DNA of 64,000 nt from Aporophyla lueneburgensis (Eukaryota; Arthropoda; Insecta; Lepidoptera; Noctuidae). The stretch is taken from assembly GCA_932294355.1 (NCBI GenBank), contig OW028753.1, forward strand, positions 4,657,501 to 4,721,500. Direction: 5' to 3'. The notes under the pieces are model-generated. The model had not been told where the DNA came from. It did not search any database and saw only the letters and a list, made by a program, of their open reading frames with translations. Shown here piece after piece: positions 24,455 through 36,257 of this stretch (position 1 is the stretch's first letter; each line of letters begins with the position of its first letter). Position numbers and translations under genes: made by a program.

Positions 24455-27272
24455 ATGGCGTCATCTTGGAGGTCCCGTAGAATTCTAGGTTTGGTTCAAA
24501 CCGGAAATAACCAAGAACCATCTAGTAATGAAGAACTCGAGCACATAATTAGTCAAGATGAGGTAAATAATTATATAATTATCATAGCCAGTTTTTAGCA
24601 TTTAAGATACTAATTTTGCCCTTTATTATTACTTGTAATCTATAATCATACTAATAATAATACCTACTTGCTAATATTAATTTGTTACTTAACCACCGCA
24701 AAACAACTGAACGGATTTAGATTTAAATTGGTACAGGGGTAGATTAAAGTCTGTTTAATTTTATCTCCAAATTCTTATGGAAACAGATACAGCGCGCAGT
24801 ACCCTACATACCTCAGGGTGCCGCTAGGAAAATTGTAAACAATTTAGTTAACTTACATTATATTTAAAAATTGCCTGTTTATGATGAATTGAACTAATAT
24901 TGATATTAGTTTTTTCATTTTTATTTCAGACCAGAAGAGAATATGTAGATATTGAAAATCAGGAAAATCTATCTCAAGATGCTGAGCCGATGCCAATAAC
25001 AGTAGAAAAGCCAAAATTTGATTTGAAACAGGATTCACCTACTATTACAAAAATCGTTAGCCTAGTACCTGATTATAGCAGTGATTCAACCGTGAGTGAA
25101 AATGATGATAGTATACACCTAAACAACAATGCCGAGCCTGCTGATTACGACTCTCAAATTTTGCCGATCTCAGGCAATAATACGCAACGTTCTCGATCCT
25201 TCAGCTCATCTTCATCGTCTAGTTCCATTTCTTCTAGTTCATCCTCATCTTCATCAAGTTCTTCAAGCTCCAGTGATGCTCGCGAGGTTAGTGAGGATCA
25301 ACAAATTATAAAGCAAAGAGCGCGTCGAAATAAGAACAGCGTGCCTAATTATAATATTTCCCCTATTTACTCTGATGAAAGTGACATTGATCTCAGCGAC
25401 GATGATCCTACCATAGATTATATTTCAATACCTAGAAAGCACATTAGGAGACAGAACTTTCTCTTTGAAGGATCAACTTCAGATTCCTCTGACTCCAATA
25501 GCGAAACAAATAATAGTCGTCGAGGACGCAAGAGATCACGAAAAATTGAGAAGTGGCAGCAAGTGCGATCGAAGCAACTCCGTAATAAAGGTGAATCGTA
25601 TGTCTCGATGTCAAAAAGACGTAAAACTGTTCCGGCTCGATTTATAAAAGACACATGTAACGAAAACTGTAAATTAAAGTGTAAAGATAAGATCGATGAT
25701 GAGGGGAGATACCACTTATTTAGCTCCTTTTGGGACCTAGGGAACTTAGTTGCACAAAGGGCCTATTTACGAACGTGTATGGAAGATGTTACCCCCAAAT
25801 ATAAATACAGTAATTCCCAAAATCCCAGACGTCCAAACAAAGCTTTTTATTTTATTTTAAATGATAATAAAATAAGAGTATGTAAGACTTTTTTAAAGAA
25901 TACACTGTCTATATCTGAAAGAATGATTTACACGGTGCAATCAAGAATGAACGATGGTTTTATGCTTGATGACCTAAGAGGGAGACATAATAATCACAAC
26001 AAACTTAACCCACAGTTACTAGATGACATTCGAAAACATATCAATACGATTCCAAAAGTAGACTCACATTATGTTCGAGCTTCGACGTCAAAGCAGTACA
26101 TTGGCGGTGAGAAGACTATTAAGGATTTGTACAATGATTTTGCTGCACAGCAAAGAAATACTAACAGGGAAGTAGGTAATTATATGGCATATTACAAAAT
26201 TTTTAACAATGAATTTAATTTAGGATTTTACCAACCAAAGAAAGATCAGTGTGATCTATGCACATCATACCACAATTCAAATGTTGAACAGAAACACGTT
26301 TTGGAAGATAAATATTGTAAGCATATGCAGGAGAAAACCTTGAGTCGTGCTGAAAAATTTGCAGATCGTCAAAATATAACCAAAGACTCTAGAGTAGTTA
26401 TCTATGACTTAGAAGCTGTTTTACAGTGTCCTAGGGGTGATACTTCGGCTTTTTATTATAAGTCGAAACTAAATAGCTATAATTTGACTATGACGGAGCT
26501 ACTAAATGGAGATAAAAAAGCATATGACAATGTTTACTGTTTCTTTTGGACTGAAGTGGATGCTAAACGAGGTGCTAACGAAATTGGCTCTTGCATTTGG
26601 GAATATTTACAAAATCTGTGTGCAAAAGACGAAGAACCGAAACAAATTATATTTTACTCAGACAACTGCTGTGGGCAAAATAAAAATAAATATATCGCCA
26701 CATTATATTTGTATGCAGTAACTAATCTAAATATTTCCAGTATAACACATAAATTTATGATAAGGGGACATACACAGAATGAAGCAGACAGTGTGCATAG
26801 CCTAATAGAAAGAGAGGTAAAGAAAAACTTAAAAGCAGGTCCAATTTATAGTCCAGACCAGTATGTTACCCTTATTAAAAATGCAAAAAAAAGTAAACCT
26901 GCAATTAATGTTCATGAAATGACCTTTGAGTCTTTTATCAACTTAAAGTCTCTTCAAGAGCAGTGGGGTTATAACTTTAGTGTAGACATAGATGGGAATA
27001 CTGTAAATTGGAATGATGTAAAGGTTTTGCAGATGGTGAAATCAGAACCATTTAATTTTTATTATAAAACTTCCTACAGTGATACTAATTTTAAACAAGT
27101 TGATATAAGAAACAAAAGAAAAAAAATGGACCCTATAACTGCGATTACTCTAGATAAAGCATATAGCCAAAGACAACAGCTAAGTGAAAATAAGAAAAAA
27201 GATCTAAAAGAACTACTAACAAAGAAATTGATTCCCTCCTTTTATGCAAGTTTTTATAATTCCATTGTTTAA
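24455..27272 (+). CDS. Putative DDE-type transposase with DUF7869-like core, two coding exons
   Basis: Coding exons are 24455-24562 (MASSWRSRRILGLVQ...) and 24930-27272, joined in phase 0 by gt at 24563 and ag at 24928-24929, giving 816 aa. A further 5' non-coding exon boundary may lie just before the ATG (ttattatag at 24451). Order of parts: serine-rich acidic region near 120-165; basic block RGRKRSRKIEKWQQ; cysteine pattern CNENCKLKC; CDLC near residue 476; then three blocks with conserved acidic residues: VVIYDLEAVL (about 526), IIFYSDNCCGQNKNK (about 612) and IRGHTQNEADSVHSLIER (about 650). This layout is seen in a widespread family of uncharacterised arthropod proteins (DUF7869-type), likely RNase-H-fold transposases. 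The frame is fully open, so the element may be young or under selection. The transposase role is inferred from these blocks and from flanking inverted repeats. Confidence 0.7.
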
Positions 27273-28371
27273 TATTGATGCTACTTATTTAAGAATGATG
27301 AATACCTACTGTTTTTTTAGAAAGTGTAATGATATTACTCACAATTATGTGTATTGCCACAAATTAAGTTCCTTTCTGCCAAAGTAAGTATGTAATTTTT
27401 TTTAATAAGGTTAGATTGTGAGTGAGAATGAGAATTATTCTATGATACTGTTAATTTTTCATATAAAGTTTAATTTTTTATGTTATTATTATTATGTTAG
27501 AACTTAGTATTAAGTTTAAAACTTTTAGGAGTAAATTACTAGACTGATTGTTTTTAAGTTTACTTTGAAATAATTACTTAATTATGTTACATTTTGAATC
27601 TCAACTAGTGATAATGCATAATGCAAGACTGACTTGCTAATAATTTGATTATTATTTAATGATTATAAAGTATTTAACTGTGAGCTATTGTTTTGTTGAA
27701 ATATTGTGTAAAACTGAGGTACTGATTATTTGCAATTGTTTTTTTTTTAATTAGATAATAATATCTTTAACTATTTCTATTTTAAAATTGAGAATATTTG
27801 TACTAGATTGCCTATAATCTAGGTTCCAAAAGGGAATCATGAACATGAGTGGCGGCATGTTAATTAATAATAAATTATATGGTTGATTATTCAGTGCAAA
27901 TTTTGTTTCATTTTAAAAAATATAATTATTTTTTGTATTTTTTTTATTGTAAAATGATGCAATAATACATAAGCCAATATTATCATATTTTGATTAATAA
28001 TAAAACGAAGTATTTTGGAATATATTTTAATATGCTCTTGCTAATTTATATAAAAGAGAATTATTTAGAATTGTTGCATGTTTATTTCATCTACTAACTA
28101 GAATTTTTTGGCATAAACTGATTTAACTCAAAACTTTTTTTTTGCTTCATTTTTTTTAAGGTATAATAGATAATTAGTATAAAAGAAACCATTTATATTA
28201 AAAGGCCATAGTTTTGTCAATCAAAATCAGTAGTTAAATTATCGAAATACCTAGTAAGTGGTCTAAAACTTTGAATCAAAGACAAGTCGGAATAAGTTGA
28301 AAACTTTAATCGCTGATTTCCACAAGTTGTAGTTTTTGAGTTACATCTTTTTATTTTTAAGGGTGCGTAAT
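27273..28371 (+). other. 3' untranslated part of the DUF7869-like element
   Basis: Very AT-rich with no open frame of note. Several AATAAT/ATTAAA-like signals are present. It ends in the right terminal repeat. Confidence 0.5.
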
Positions 28372-28379
28372 GTCGACCG

Positions 28380-28446
28380 ACTCGTTCCTCGACATAGAAA
28401 AACATTCGATAATTCGAATGCTTTTTCTATGTCGAGGAACGAGTAT
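28380..28446. repeat. Perfect hairpin next to the transposon insertion
   Basis: actcgttcctcgacatagaa, aaacattcg, then cgaatgctttttctatgtcg and aggaacgagt form a stem of about 30 bp. Copies 3 and 4 (41927-41950 and 50237-50270) have only the right arm, so the left arm was added or inverted here. Confidence 0.75.
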
Positions 28447-28557
28447 ATAAATGGCTTTACTTACTAAATAAGATCGGGTCTATATACAGTTAGGTTAGCA
28501 GGCAAATCCCCGAAGTATTCGGAAAATGTCACCAGATTGTGTCGCCAGGAGTTAGGC

Positions 28558-28723
28558 CATCTGCCAGGGTCCCGAGATTTGTTCGAAAGAGTTACCGTGG
28601 CCCTGGCATATAGGCAAGTGAAGGAACACGGGTGGGTTTTAGTCTGAGTAAAAGTCTGACACGCCCTTCTGCTCCACCCAGAGTGGAAGACGTCATGAGA
28701 TGATTTCCCACACACAAAAAAGG
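28558..28723 (+). mobile_element. R1-tailed short retroposon in intron 1 of copy 2
   Basis: Plus-orientation copy of the R1-like tail (gccagggtcccgag, acacgggtgggttttagtct, gtctgacacgccc) ending in acacacaaaaaagg. It is absent at the homologous site of copies 3 and 4 (near 42065 and 50400). Confidence 0.6.
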
Positions 28724-28829
28724 GGTCAGGCCATGTTGAGCCCTGACCGGCAGCCAGTCTTCGCTGCAGGCTGGAGCTCACTTATGCCACTTAATTTTGT
28801 ACCCTTAAATAGATTTCAAATTGCAACAC

Positions 28830-28882
28830 AGAGACACACACACACACACACGCACACACACACACATACACATACACACAAA
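28830..28882. repeat. (CA)n microsatellite
   Basis: About 50 bases of acacac with few interruptions. Confidence 0.9.
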
Positions 28883-30882
28883 AAACACCGTTTGATTTCG
28901 AAATCAGGCATGTAATTCAGGCATGCATTTAATGATTTCCCACCCACAAAATATAAATAAAAAGGCATGTAAGTCACCATGTGTTACATGAGAACAAAAG
29001 CGACCGTTCAGCGACTGAACTCCCAAGGTCAGTAAGGCCAATAACTTGAGTAATTAATCTTTCTTTTTTAGATGACGGGTATTCCGATGTAGGATACCGT
29101 GTAAATATCAACAAAGAATTCAATGGACTAAGTGAAGGTGAAATAAAGCAATATTTAGAAGAACCTAAAGATGGGTACTGGGTGTACAAGAATAATGACG
29201 TTGAGCTAGAAGTTGGAGACACGATTTTCTACTGGATACATTTTCTTAAAAATGGAGATGGATATACTATCTCAAAACTGAAACATACAGTTTCTGGTAA
29301 GTTTTGAATATTTATACGACCACCAATCTAATGGAAAATTGTGTTCTGCTGCTTTCGCCACTTTTTAGTCCCATAAAGAAAAACAAAGAAAATTCGCTTA
29401 TTCGCGAGTAACATGACGCAGCGAAAGAAGACACACAAAAAAGAACAAGTTGTGGGAATATGCGTCACATCCTCGCAAAATAGCCATCGTTCGGCAAAAT
29501 GATACACAGACACACGTATGTCTGTGCGCATTTTTGCCGTCTCAATATTCACTATCGCTGATAGAATGTCACTATGTAAACTACACATTACACCTTTTTA
29601 ATGTATGGTTCTATCTTTTTCCAGGATTCGTCAAAGAAGATGGCACACCAGTATGCCGTGAGATTTCCAAAACCACTGTTCAAGGTCAATCAAACTTTTG
29701 CAAGAACCAATTGATATTCAATGAAGATTTTGACCAAACGAGTATTAGGGAGCTAAAGAAATGGGACGCGACAGTTCAGTTTCCGACAGAACCGGTAAGT
29801 TTAGTGCAAAGGCACAAAAGAAAAAAAAAGACTGCGAATTCACAGATTAATTTGAATTTGACTTTACCTTTTAATTTAAAAGATAAAACTGGATTGCGGT
29901 TGATTGATAACATAGAACTTTCTGATCGATTCTGTGTGGTGCGTGACAATATTAAATGGTCAATAAATATAAACCTAGTTATTGTTCACAAATACAACGT
30001 TTCTGATTTTACGAGCAAGAGTATCTTTTCAATTGAAGTAAGACTGAACACAAAGCGTTTCGTTATGTTATTTAAAGACTCGCTGTAAGTGCACCCCAGG
30101 GTGGCAGGGTGCCTTTACAAGAAGTCTTGCACGCTTACACAAAATAATTTGAACATTACTTATGGATACATACGATAATCACGTCGCTATCTACTTCTCA
30201 TGACAGGACTATCCCTTCAACGTGTACATTCCGGACAACACGGTGAGCTTTGAGGAGGGGTCCTTTGTCATCACTCCGGTGCTGACTGAGTCAATACGCG
30301 GGGAAGGATTCCTTCATCAGTCCCTGGATTTGGATGTCAGGTAAATACCAGTACTTCATTTGTTTTCTCTCGTATCAAGACCATCTTACGAGAGAGCCAC
30401 AAGCTAAACGTTCACGTAAAAGACCAATGAAAGAAGTTGTTTGGAACAAGCCGCAAGTCACCGCGCTTTCGTTCAGAGCATGACCAGAATCCACAAAACT
30501 CAATTTTTCAGCTAACATTGTGCAAGGATCATAGTTAAGATTATAGTGCTAAATATAAAAAAATATATAAAAATTTATTACACATACCAACTTTTCGGAT
30601 TAAATGCTCTAAATATCAGGGTGGCCGCATCATAATCGTTATCGTTTATTGACTTATAAAGAAGTTACATTATAATCAATCATATAGTTTAGAAGATTGA
30701 AGGCGTTTTGGAGGACTGTCTTATGTAATTCTGACGTTTGAATGTACTGATTCTCAGGCAGGTTTGAATAAATAACTTTTGATTTTTAAGCGGCCACAGA
30801 GACAGACGTGTAAAGCAACTTTGTGTTGCACGATGTATTAATAAATAATATCGATTTCGTATTACCACTATCAAATTCCTTT

Positions 30883-32909
30883 TCATCCCACCATCTCGGA
30901 AAGAGTATTTTTAATCTTCAATATCTGAGTGGAAAAGCCGTTTTTATTCTCTAGAGGATAAAGTAAATTGAATTTAGAACATCGTGTGCACTAAGTTTGT
31001 GAATTAAAAAAAAACATTAAACCTATTTACTGCTACCTCTATGGTGCCGAATATATCTTACAACTTTTTTTTAATTTGTTAAAAACTCAGACTCGGAACC
31101 TTCTTGGTGTTCTTTTTTCAATTTGCTTTGTACGCGGTTCTTTACGCAGCATTTTTTCACGTCATTGTTAAACCTTATATTAAAAACAAGAAACTTGAAA
31201 ACAAGTGAAAAAACTAAAATGAGTGATTCTAGCGACGAGGAAGTTTGCTTGACGCCAACAGAATTGACTGAAACTGTTAATAATGCGCAAATGAGCTTTC
31301 TCCCTCAACAATCACGCGAGAAGTATTTAAAACAGTACGATATGTTCAACACGTGGCGACTAGCAAAAGGAGCCAAAACTTTCTCAGAAAACGTTTTGCT
31401 GGCATATTTTATAGAATTATCCGAGAACAAGAAAGCAAGCACTCTATGGAGTACGTATTCGATGCTAAAAGCAACAATAAAGATGAAAAAAGACAAACAT
31501 ATCGATACCTATCCTAAATTAGTGGCATTTTTAAAAAGAGCCTCATCTGGTCATCAACCAAAAAATCGAAGGTTTTCACAATATCTGATATTGAAAAGTT
31601 TCTTAACGAAGCACCCGATTCCGTATATTTGGCGGCAAAAGTAAGTCAGTTGCACATTCAGTATCTACTTAAGTATATTAATCTCAATTAAATAGTATAC
31701 TTAGTAGATGTTGATAGGCATAATTATGCGTTCATATCAATTTTATTCATTTATCTACTACAATACTCTTTACGTTACAGGTTGTTCTTATTATTGGAAT
31801 AAACGGAGCATGTCGAACTAATGAACTAACACAACTTAATGTCAAAAACATTGAGAAACATTCAGATGACTTACTATTAATTAATTTACCTAATACAAAG
31901 ACAAAAAGAGACCGCAACTTCGTCATTCGCAAGGAATACGTAACGTTTGTTGAGAAATATCAAGCCTTAGCCCGCCTAACACTCCAATCAATCGATTTTT
32001 CTACAGTATCGCAATGGAAAGTGTGTTAGACAGCCTATGGGTACTAATAAAATTGGCAGTATCCCACGAGAAATAGCAACATTTCTTGAACTTCCAGAAC
32101 CCCTGTTGTACACGGGTCATTGTTTCCGACGAACTTCAGCCACACTTTTGGCTGATTCCGGAGCTGATCTCCTATCCCTTAAGCGCCACGGAGGCTGGAA
32201 GTCCAATGCATTGTAGAGGGATACATAGAGGACTCCATCCAAAATAAGTCTAAAATATGTGAAGGCATCGTAGGAGCCATTACACTGAAAGAGCCTCAAT
32301 CGGATCCTTGGACTGGCCCTTCTACATCAAAAATAAGCCGTTATGAAACACCTAACCATCTCCCTCTCTCTCTCCAACATTCACGCCAAGGGAATCCGAT
32401 GAATCGGTACAACTATTATGTATGACAGATAGTTTACCGAAAAACAGTACACAAGTGACTAACACCAATATTACAGTACCAAACAAAAATATTACACTCA
32501 ATTTAAATAACTGTAGCAACGTTACTTTAAAATTTTCTTAATTATACCTTAGTATTTTGTTATAATTTAAATTTTTATTTAGATTATTCTGTAATACTTA
32601 CCTGTCATAATGTACCTAGTAATTAATACCTAAACTGAAATAAAAGTGTACCTATCTTGTGATTGTAAAGGTTTTTTTTTTTTGCATTTAGTCATTTCCG
32701 CGCTGAGGTGGATTGAAAAGTTACGTGTTGCACTTGAGTGCAAAGATTTTTCACCTCGTGCTCTTTTGATTCCCTCGCTAACGCTCAGGATTCTAATTTT
32801 GAATCACTCGCTGCGCTCGTGATTCAATTTTAGAATCCTTCGCTTGCTCGGTCATCAAAATTGAACACGCGGTTAAAAAGCAACTTTGCACTCTTGTATA
32901 ACAAATAAC
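30883..32909 (+). mobile_element. Crypton-like tyrosine-recombinase element in intron 4 of copy 2
   Basis: Intron 4 of copies 3 and 4 runs directly from caaattcctt to taacattcatag. In copy 2 these are separated by about 2.03 kb. No terminal inverted repeats or clear target duplication were found, as expected for Cryptons. The insert carries a degenerate tyrosine recombinase. Its last 200 bases (32700-32905) form nested imperfect hairpins, such as gattctaattttgaatcac paired with gtgattcaattttagaatc. Confidence 0.65.
31219..32541 (+). pseudogene. Tyrosine recombinase (Crypton-like), frameshifted
   Basis: Starts MSDSSDEEVCLTPTELTE and continues with a core-binding-like region (YDMFNTWRLAKGAKTFSENV, LWSTYSMLKATIKMKKD). 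A one-base loss in the A-run near 31560 shifts the frame. A plausible intron follows (gtaagt at 31641, acag before 31781). The catalytic half reads IIGINGACRTNELTQLN (first catalytic Arg), then after another shift TGHCFRRTSATLLADSGADL (HxxR), HGGWKSN, and after a third shift EGYIEDSIQNKS (candidate nucleophile Tyr). The tail ends NNCSNVTLKFS at 32541. Enzymes of this class integrate circular DNA by tyrosine-mediated recombination. All key residues can be seen, but at least three frameshifts make it inactive. A DIRS-type recombinase is possible, though no reverse transcriptase is nearby. Confidence 0.7.
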
Positions 32910-33306
32910 TATTAACATTCATAGATGCACAGGCAAGGCAGACTCGTCAGAGTGTAGGCAAGTATCCTCAGGGGCTCAGATATTACCGCCAGTGACGACG
33001 GCGAAGATCACCACAAGACGCAGCTTCAACTTCATGTTCGGAAGGGTAGAAGTGCGCGCGAAATTACCGTCTGGGAGCTGGATTATGCCCGGTTAGTAAA
33101 TTAGGACTTTTTATCAATTAATGTTTATTTAAGCTGAGACTATGGAGGACCTCAGTACAGTGCTCGATGACCTCAGTCGAGCTTCCGAAAGAGTGAGTCT
33201 TAAAATGAACATGGACAAAACGAAGGTCCCAAATGACCATGTCCCACTCTCATAATGATCGGAGTGTAAAGTTACACTGTGTGTTGCCATTGGTGACATA
33301 TGACAC

Positions 33307-33620
33307 ATTACTGACTAAAACCCAACCGTGTTCTTGCCTATATGCCAGGGCCACGGTAACTTATTCCAACAAATCTCGCGACTCTGGCAGGTATTGATCC
33401 TAGTGGATCCCTTCATTTTTGCTGACATCTCTTTGACGGTTGACACGGGCCTGGTTCTAACCGGGCGGCAAGCTACCGATTGCCTACGATGGCCAGGAGT
33501 CCGCAATCGACTCCCGACACCCGGGGCGTCTCCTCCTGCGGCGGCAAGGGGCATGAGGGCGCACGGACTGCTTCTCCCTCATACGCTCCATCTTCTCCAT
33601 CGCGAGCATTACTGTTTCAG
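33307..33620 (-). repeat. R1-clade LINE 3' tail, intron 5 copy 2
   Basis: Homologous to 821-1200, 44521-44835 and 52846-53160 at the same intron position. Minus orientation relative to the R1 fragment at 11067-11825. Confidence 0.65.
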
Positions 33621-34827
33621 ATAATTTAGCCTAACTCTCAGTATGTAGCAATAGCCTGCAAAGTTTTTTCATTTTTTGGCAAAGACCTCTCAGACTTTGT
33701 TCTTTATCTCTCAGTTTCGCCTTAACTGAGTTGCTTTATATTAACCACATAATTAACGTTTTTCTGCTGCAGAAATCAACCTGGAACCGTCAGAAAACGC
33801 ATATGGTCTTCAAAACTACGAATCTGGTCTGATGCGAATTGCTTTCGTCCGAGGGAATCCTGGTCTGGCCAAGAAGCTGTACGGAGGTCCCGTGCTCACT
33901 AACTCTGAACCATTCAGGTCAATGCTGTTGCAGGAGAAGATTGGTATTGATAACTGGCACACAGACTTCCACAACTATACCATGATTTGGAGACCAGGTA
34001 CTGTTCTGAAGTCCGTGCTTTTTATGGCTCGAAAGCTGCTTCATAGTACAACTACACTGCGGAAAGGATATCGACTGTTCCGATCAATCTAGTATGGTGT
34101 ATGGTGATTGAATTAGTCGACATTGATCGAACGCAATTTTATTTCATCTTTATATTGGAAAGAAAGATTAATTTTCAAGGAAAGACGTGACTGAAGACAA
34201 ATATCTATTTTATTAAGTACCTGGTACTTTTTGACAGGCCTACAGTGTCCTCCCATATCTATTAACACTATAATTTGAAAACATTGTATTAGCCAATTAT
34301 TTTTAAAAGAGTAACCATGGAGTTTCTTGCCGGCTCCTCTCCGTAGGAATCAACAAATTCTTCTGGCTTCTTCTGTTTCCGAAGTGTCCACGTAGGTTTA
34401 CACATATTTTGATTTTGGATACTTGGTGTTTATTAAATGGTACTTGGTAATGGTACAAACTTTGTCATAAGCAAGCTTAAATAGTAATTATGATTTATTT
34501 ATTTAACTAACTTATTGTTTCAGATGGCATCGATTTGCTGGTGGATGGTGAGCAGTACGGTACCGTCAACCCAGGCGCGGGTTTCTCTGAGATCGCGAAG
34601 AAGAACAACGTGCGCCATGCGTCGCATTGGCAGAGGGGAACTGTCATGGCGCCGCTAGATCAGATGGTACGAGAGATCTAGTATAAACTTAAGACAATTC
34701 AAACTAAATGGGTTTTACTGGACTTAAAATAAATGAAAGTCTTATTATGAAGTGCCAAACACGTTTTGCCTTTGCCTTCCATTAATACAATTTATACTAG
34801 ACTGGTGTTATCTACTTAAATGTCATG

Positions 34828-35082
34828 TCATCATCAGCAGCTCAGGCAGTGGAGTGGGCCATAATCCACCACGCGTGCCCAGTGCGGGTTGGTAGATGTC
34901 ACATGTCTTCGAATTTTTGGTTCTAAGATGCTGATGTTTCCTCACGATGTTTTCCCTTACTGTTTTGAGAGCAGTGGTGATGAAATAATTTACACAAAAA
35001 GGAAAGCACCTGCTTGGGTTCGAACTCACGACCTACTACTGGTAAGTCGCGGCCGTTACCACTGGGCAACCACTGCCCCATG
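34828..35082 (-). mobile_element. tRNA-derived SINE, intron 7 copy 2
   Basis: On the minus strand the left part reads ggggcagtggttgcccagtg gtaacgg... and then gtgagttcgaaccc, resembling Pol III A and B boxes (TGGCNNAGTGG; GGTTCGANNCC). Copies at the same position occur in copies 3 (46086-46340) and 4 (54412-54665), so it predates their duplication. Confidence 0.65.
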
Positions 35083-35125
35083 TAATAGGGGGCAAACCTA
35101 TTTAGTACCTTCAATCTGACACATG

Positions 35126-35299
35126 TTTTTTTTTTTAGATGGGAAATCATCAAATGACTTCTCCCGCTCTGGGCGGAGCGGGAAGGCGTGTCAGACTTTT
35201 ACTGACTAAAACCCACCCATGTTCCTTCAGTTGCCCATGTGCCAGAGTCACGGTATCTCTTTCGAACAACCTCGCGACCCTGGCAGGCATCGGTCCTAA
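35126..35299 (-). mobile_element. R1-tailed short retroposon, intron 7 copy 2
   Basis: About 174 bp with a T-run at the left (poly-A of a minus-strand copy), flanked by caatctgacacatg (35112-35125) and caatctgacacgtg (35300-35313), a 14-bp duplication with one mismatch. Body: gactttctcccgctctgggc-like block, ggcgtgtcagacttttactg, ccagagtcacggtatctctt. Shared with copies 3 (46386-46558) and 4 (54712-54884). Confidence 0.75.
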
Positions 35300-36257
35300 C
35301 AATCTGACACGTGATCATGCTCACTTAAATGTCTCACTGTACCATCAGTGCGTGTGTTGGACCTTTCGGTTCCCTACAAAATGGCTGAGTTGAATGGTGC
35401 TGATCCACGCATCAAGTTCGTGAACGGGTGCCACCGGTTGAGATCGGTAATCTCCTAACTTCAAGGGCTTATTTTTAATCTTATAATTAGAATTATTTCT
35501 TCAATATATAAATTGTTCTCAAATACAGAAGCAACAAAAATATTGTACCCAGGATTTGTATACCTATGTATATTTTGATATATAAGAATGTCCTTGAAGT
35601 ATCGTGCCCGTTCTTCTCGATAGAGATCTACATTTTGGAATGGAAAAAAGCTTCAATTTTCCGACTTACTGATCGACTTTTGTCGATTCAAAATTGCCTG
35701 TAAATGGTTTAATTGAAATAAAAGCTTTGAGTTTGAGTTTAACAAATCCAACTTCCTACAGAGGAAATCCTGATGGAATAGGTTAATAACACAGCCCGAT
35801 CTAAGAGTTGGCTCTCAGGATCTCCTGCTCAGCAGGAGCACTCGCAACCTCTGGACAGGAATTTACGTCCATATGTCCGATGCAGTCCAGACTAGCCTTT
35901 CCAAAACTGTCCAGGAATGTCTCTGCATTTTGTAACACGATATTTTTTAATTTAATGTTTGAAATATAAACTCCTTCTCATTTATTTTATACCAAATATG
36001 TATGACGTGCAAAAGTGATTCGTATCTCCTACTTACAGAATAAACAATTTCATTTCATTTTCTACTCCCAGTTCCACTTGACCCTCGGAGTTCGCGTGGG
36101 AGGAGTCAACGACTTCGCCGATGACTTGGAGGGCAAGCTCTGGAGGAACAGTGCCAGTAAGGCAATGCTAGACTTCTGGAAAAACAAAGACTCCTGGCAT
36201 CCTTCGTGGTATAACAGTGATTTGAGGGTAGATTACGTGAGGGTATACGCTCTGTAA

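Larger units (their letters stand above)
23781..28371 (+). mobile_element. 4.6-kb DNA transposon with DUF7869-like transposase in intron 1 of copy 2
   Basis: The insertion is absent from the same intron of copies 3 and 4. It is bracketed by gtcgac at 23775-23780 and 28372-28377, a candidate 6-bp target duplication. The ends are imperfect inverted repeats: cgctcgtttaaaaaaaaa then aaagatgtaacacaaaa at the left; the reverse complement of the right end reads cgcacccttaaaaataaa then aagatgtaactcaaaa. It carries one two-exon transposase-like gene on the + strand. Superfamily was not determined from sequence alone, and the exact termini are uncertain by a few bases. Confidence 0.7.
22634..36257 (+). 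pseudogene. Beta-1,3-glucan recognition protein, copy 2 (exon 1 disrupted)
   Basis: Exons are 22634-22768, 29072-29296, 29625-29794, 30207-30340, 32925-33091, 33773-33997, 34524-34666 and 36072-36257. Exon 1 starts with a signal peptide (MSCVDKAVFVYLFLFIVICE). A 7-bp deletion after PKG, compared with copy 3, brings an in-frame TGA at 22763 after 43 codons. Exons 2-8 are all open with intact splice sites. They encode CBM39 (DDGYSDVGYRVNINKEFNG to FYWIHFLKNGDGY) and the non-catalytic GH16-like domain. The lesion lies in the first unit of a 373-bp tandem duplication whose second unit (from 23081) carries the undeleted exon 3' part but no start codon. If that duplication is an assembly artefact joining two alleles, the gene would be intact. 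Introns 1 and 4 contain transposons. Terminal exon 8b at 39470 might be an alternative last exon. Function, if expressed: fungal/bacterial glucan sensing in haemolymph. Confidence 0.8.

Noticed and set aside
29450..30088. Long frame of 212 codons around exon 3 (also 42702 and 51025)
   Set aside because: It runs through intron 2, exon 3 and intron 3. The true exon is the 170-bp part with flanking splice sites, and copy 4 has a stop in the intronic extension.
34828..35082. True tRNA gene on the minus strand
   Set aside because: Only Pol III box-like motifs are present, without a cloverleaf. It is a SINE head shared by three gene copies.
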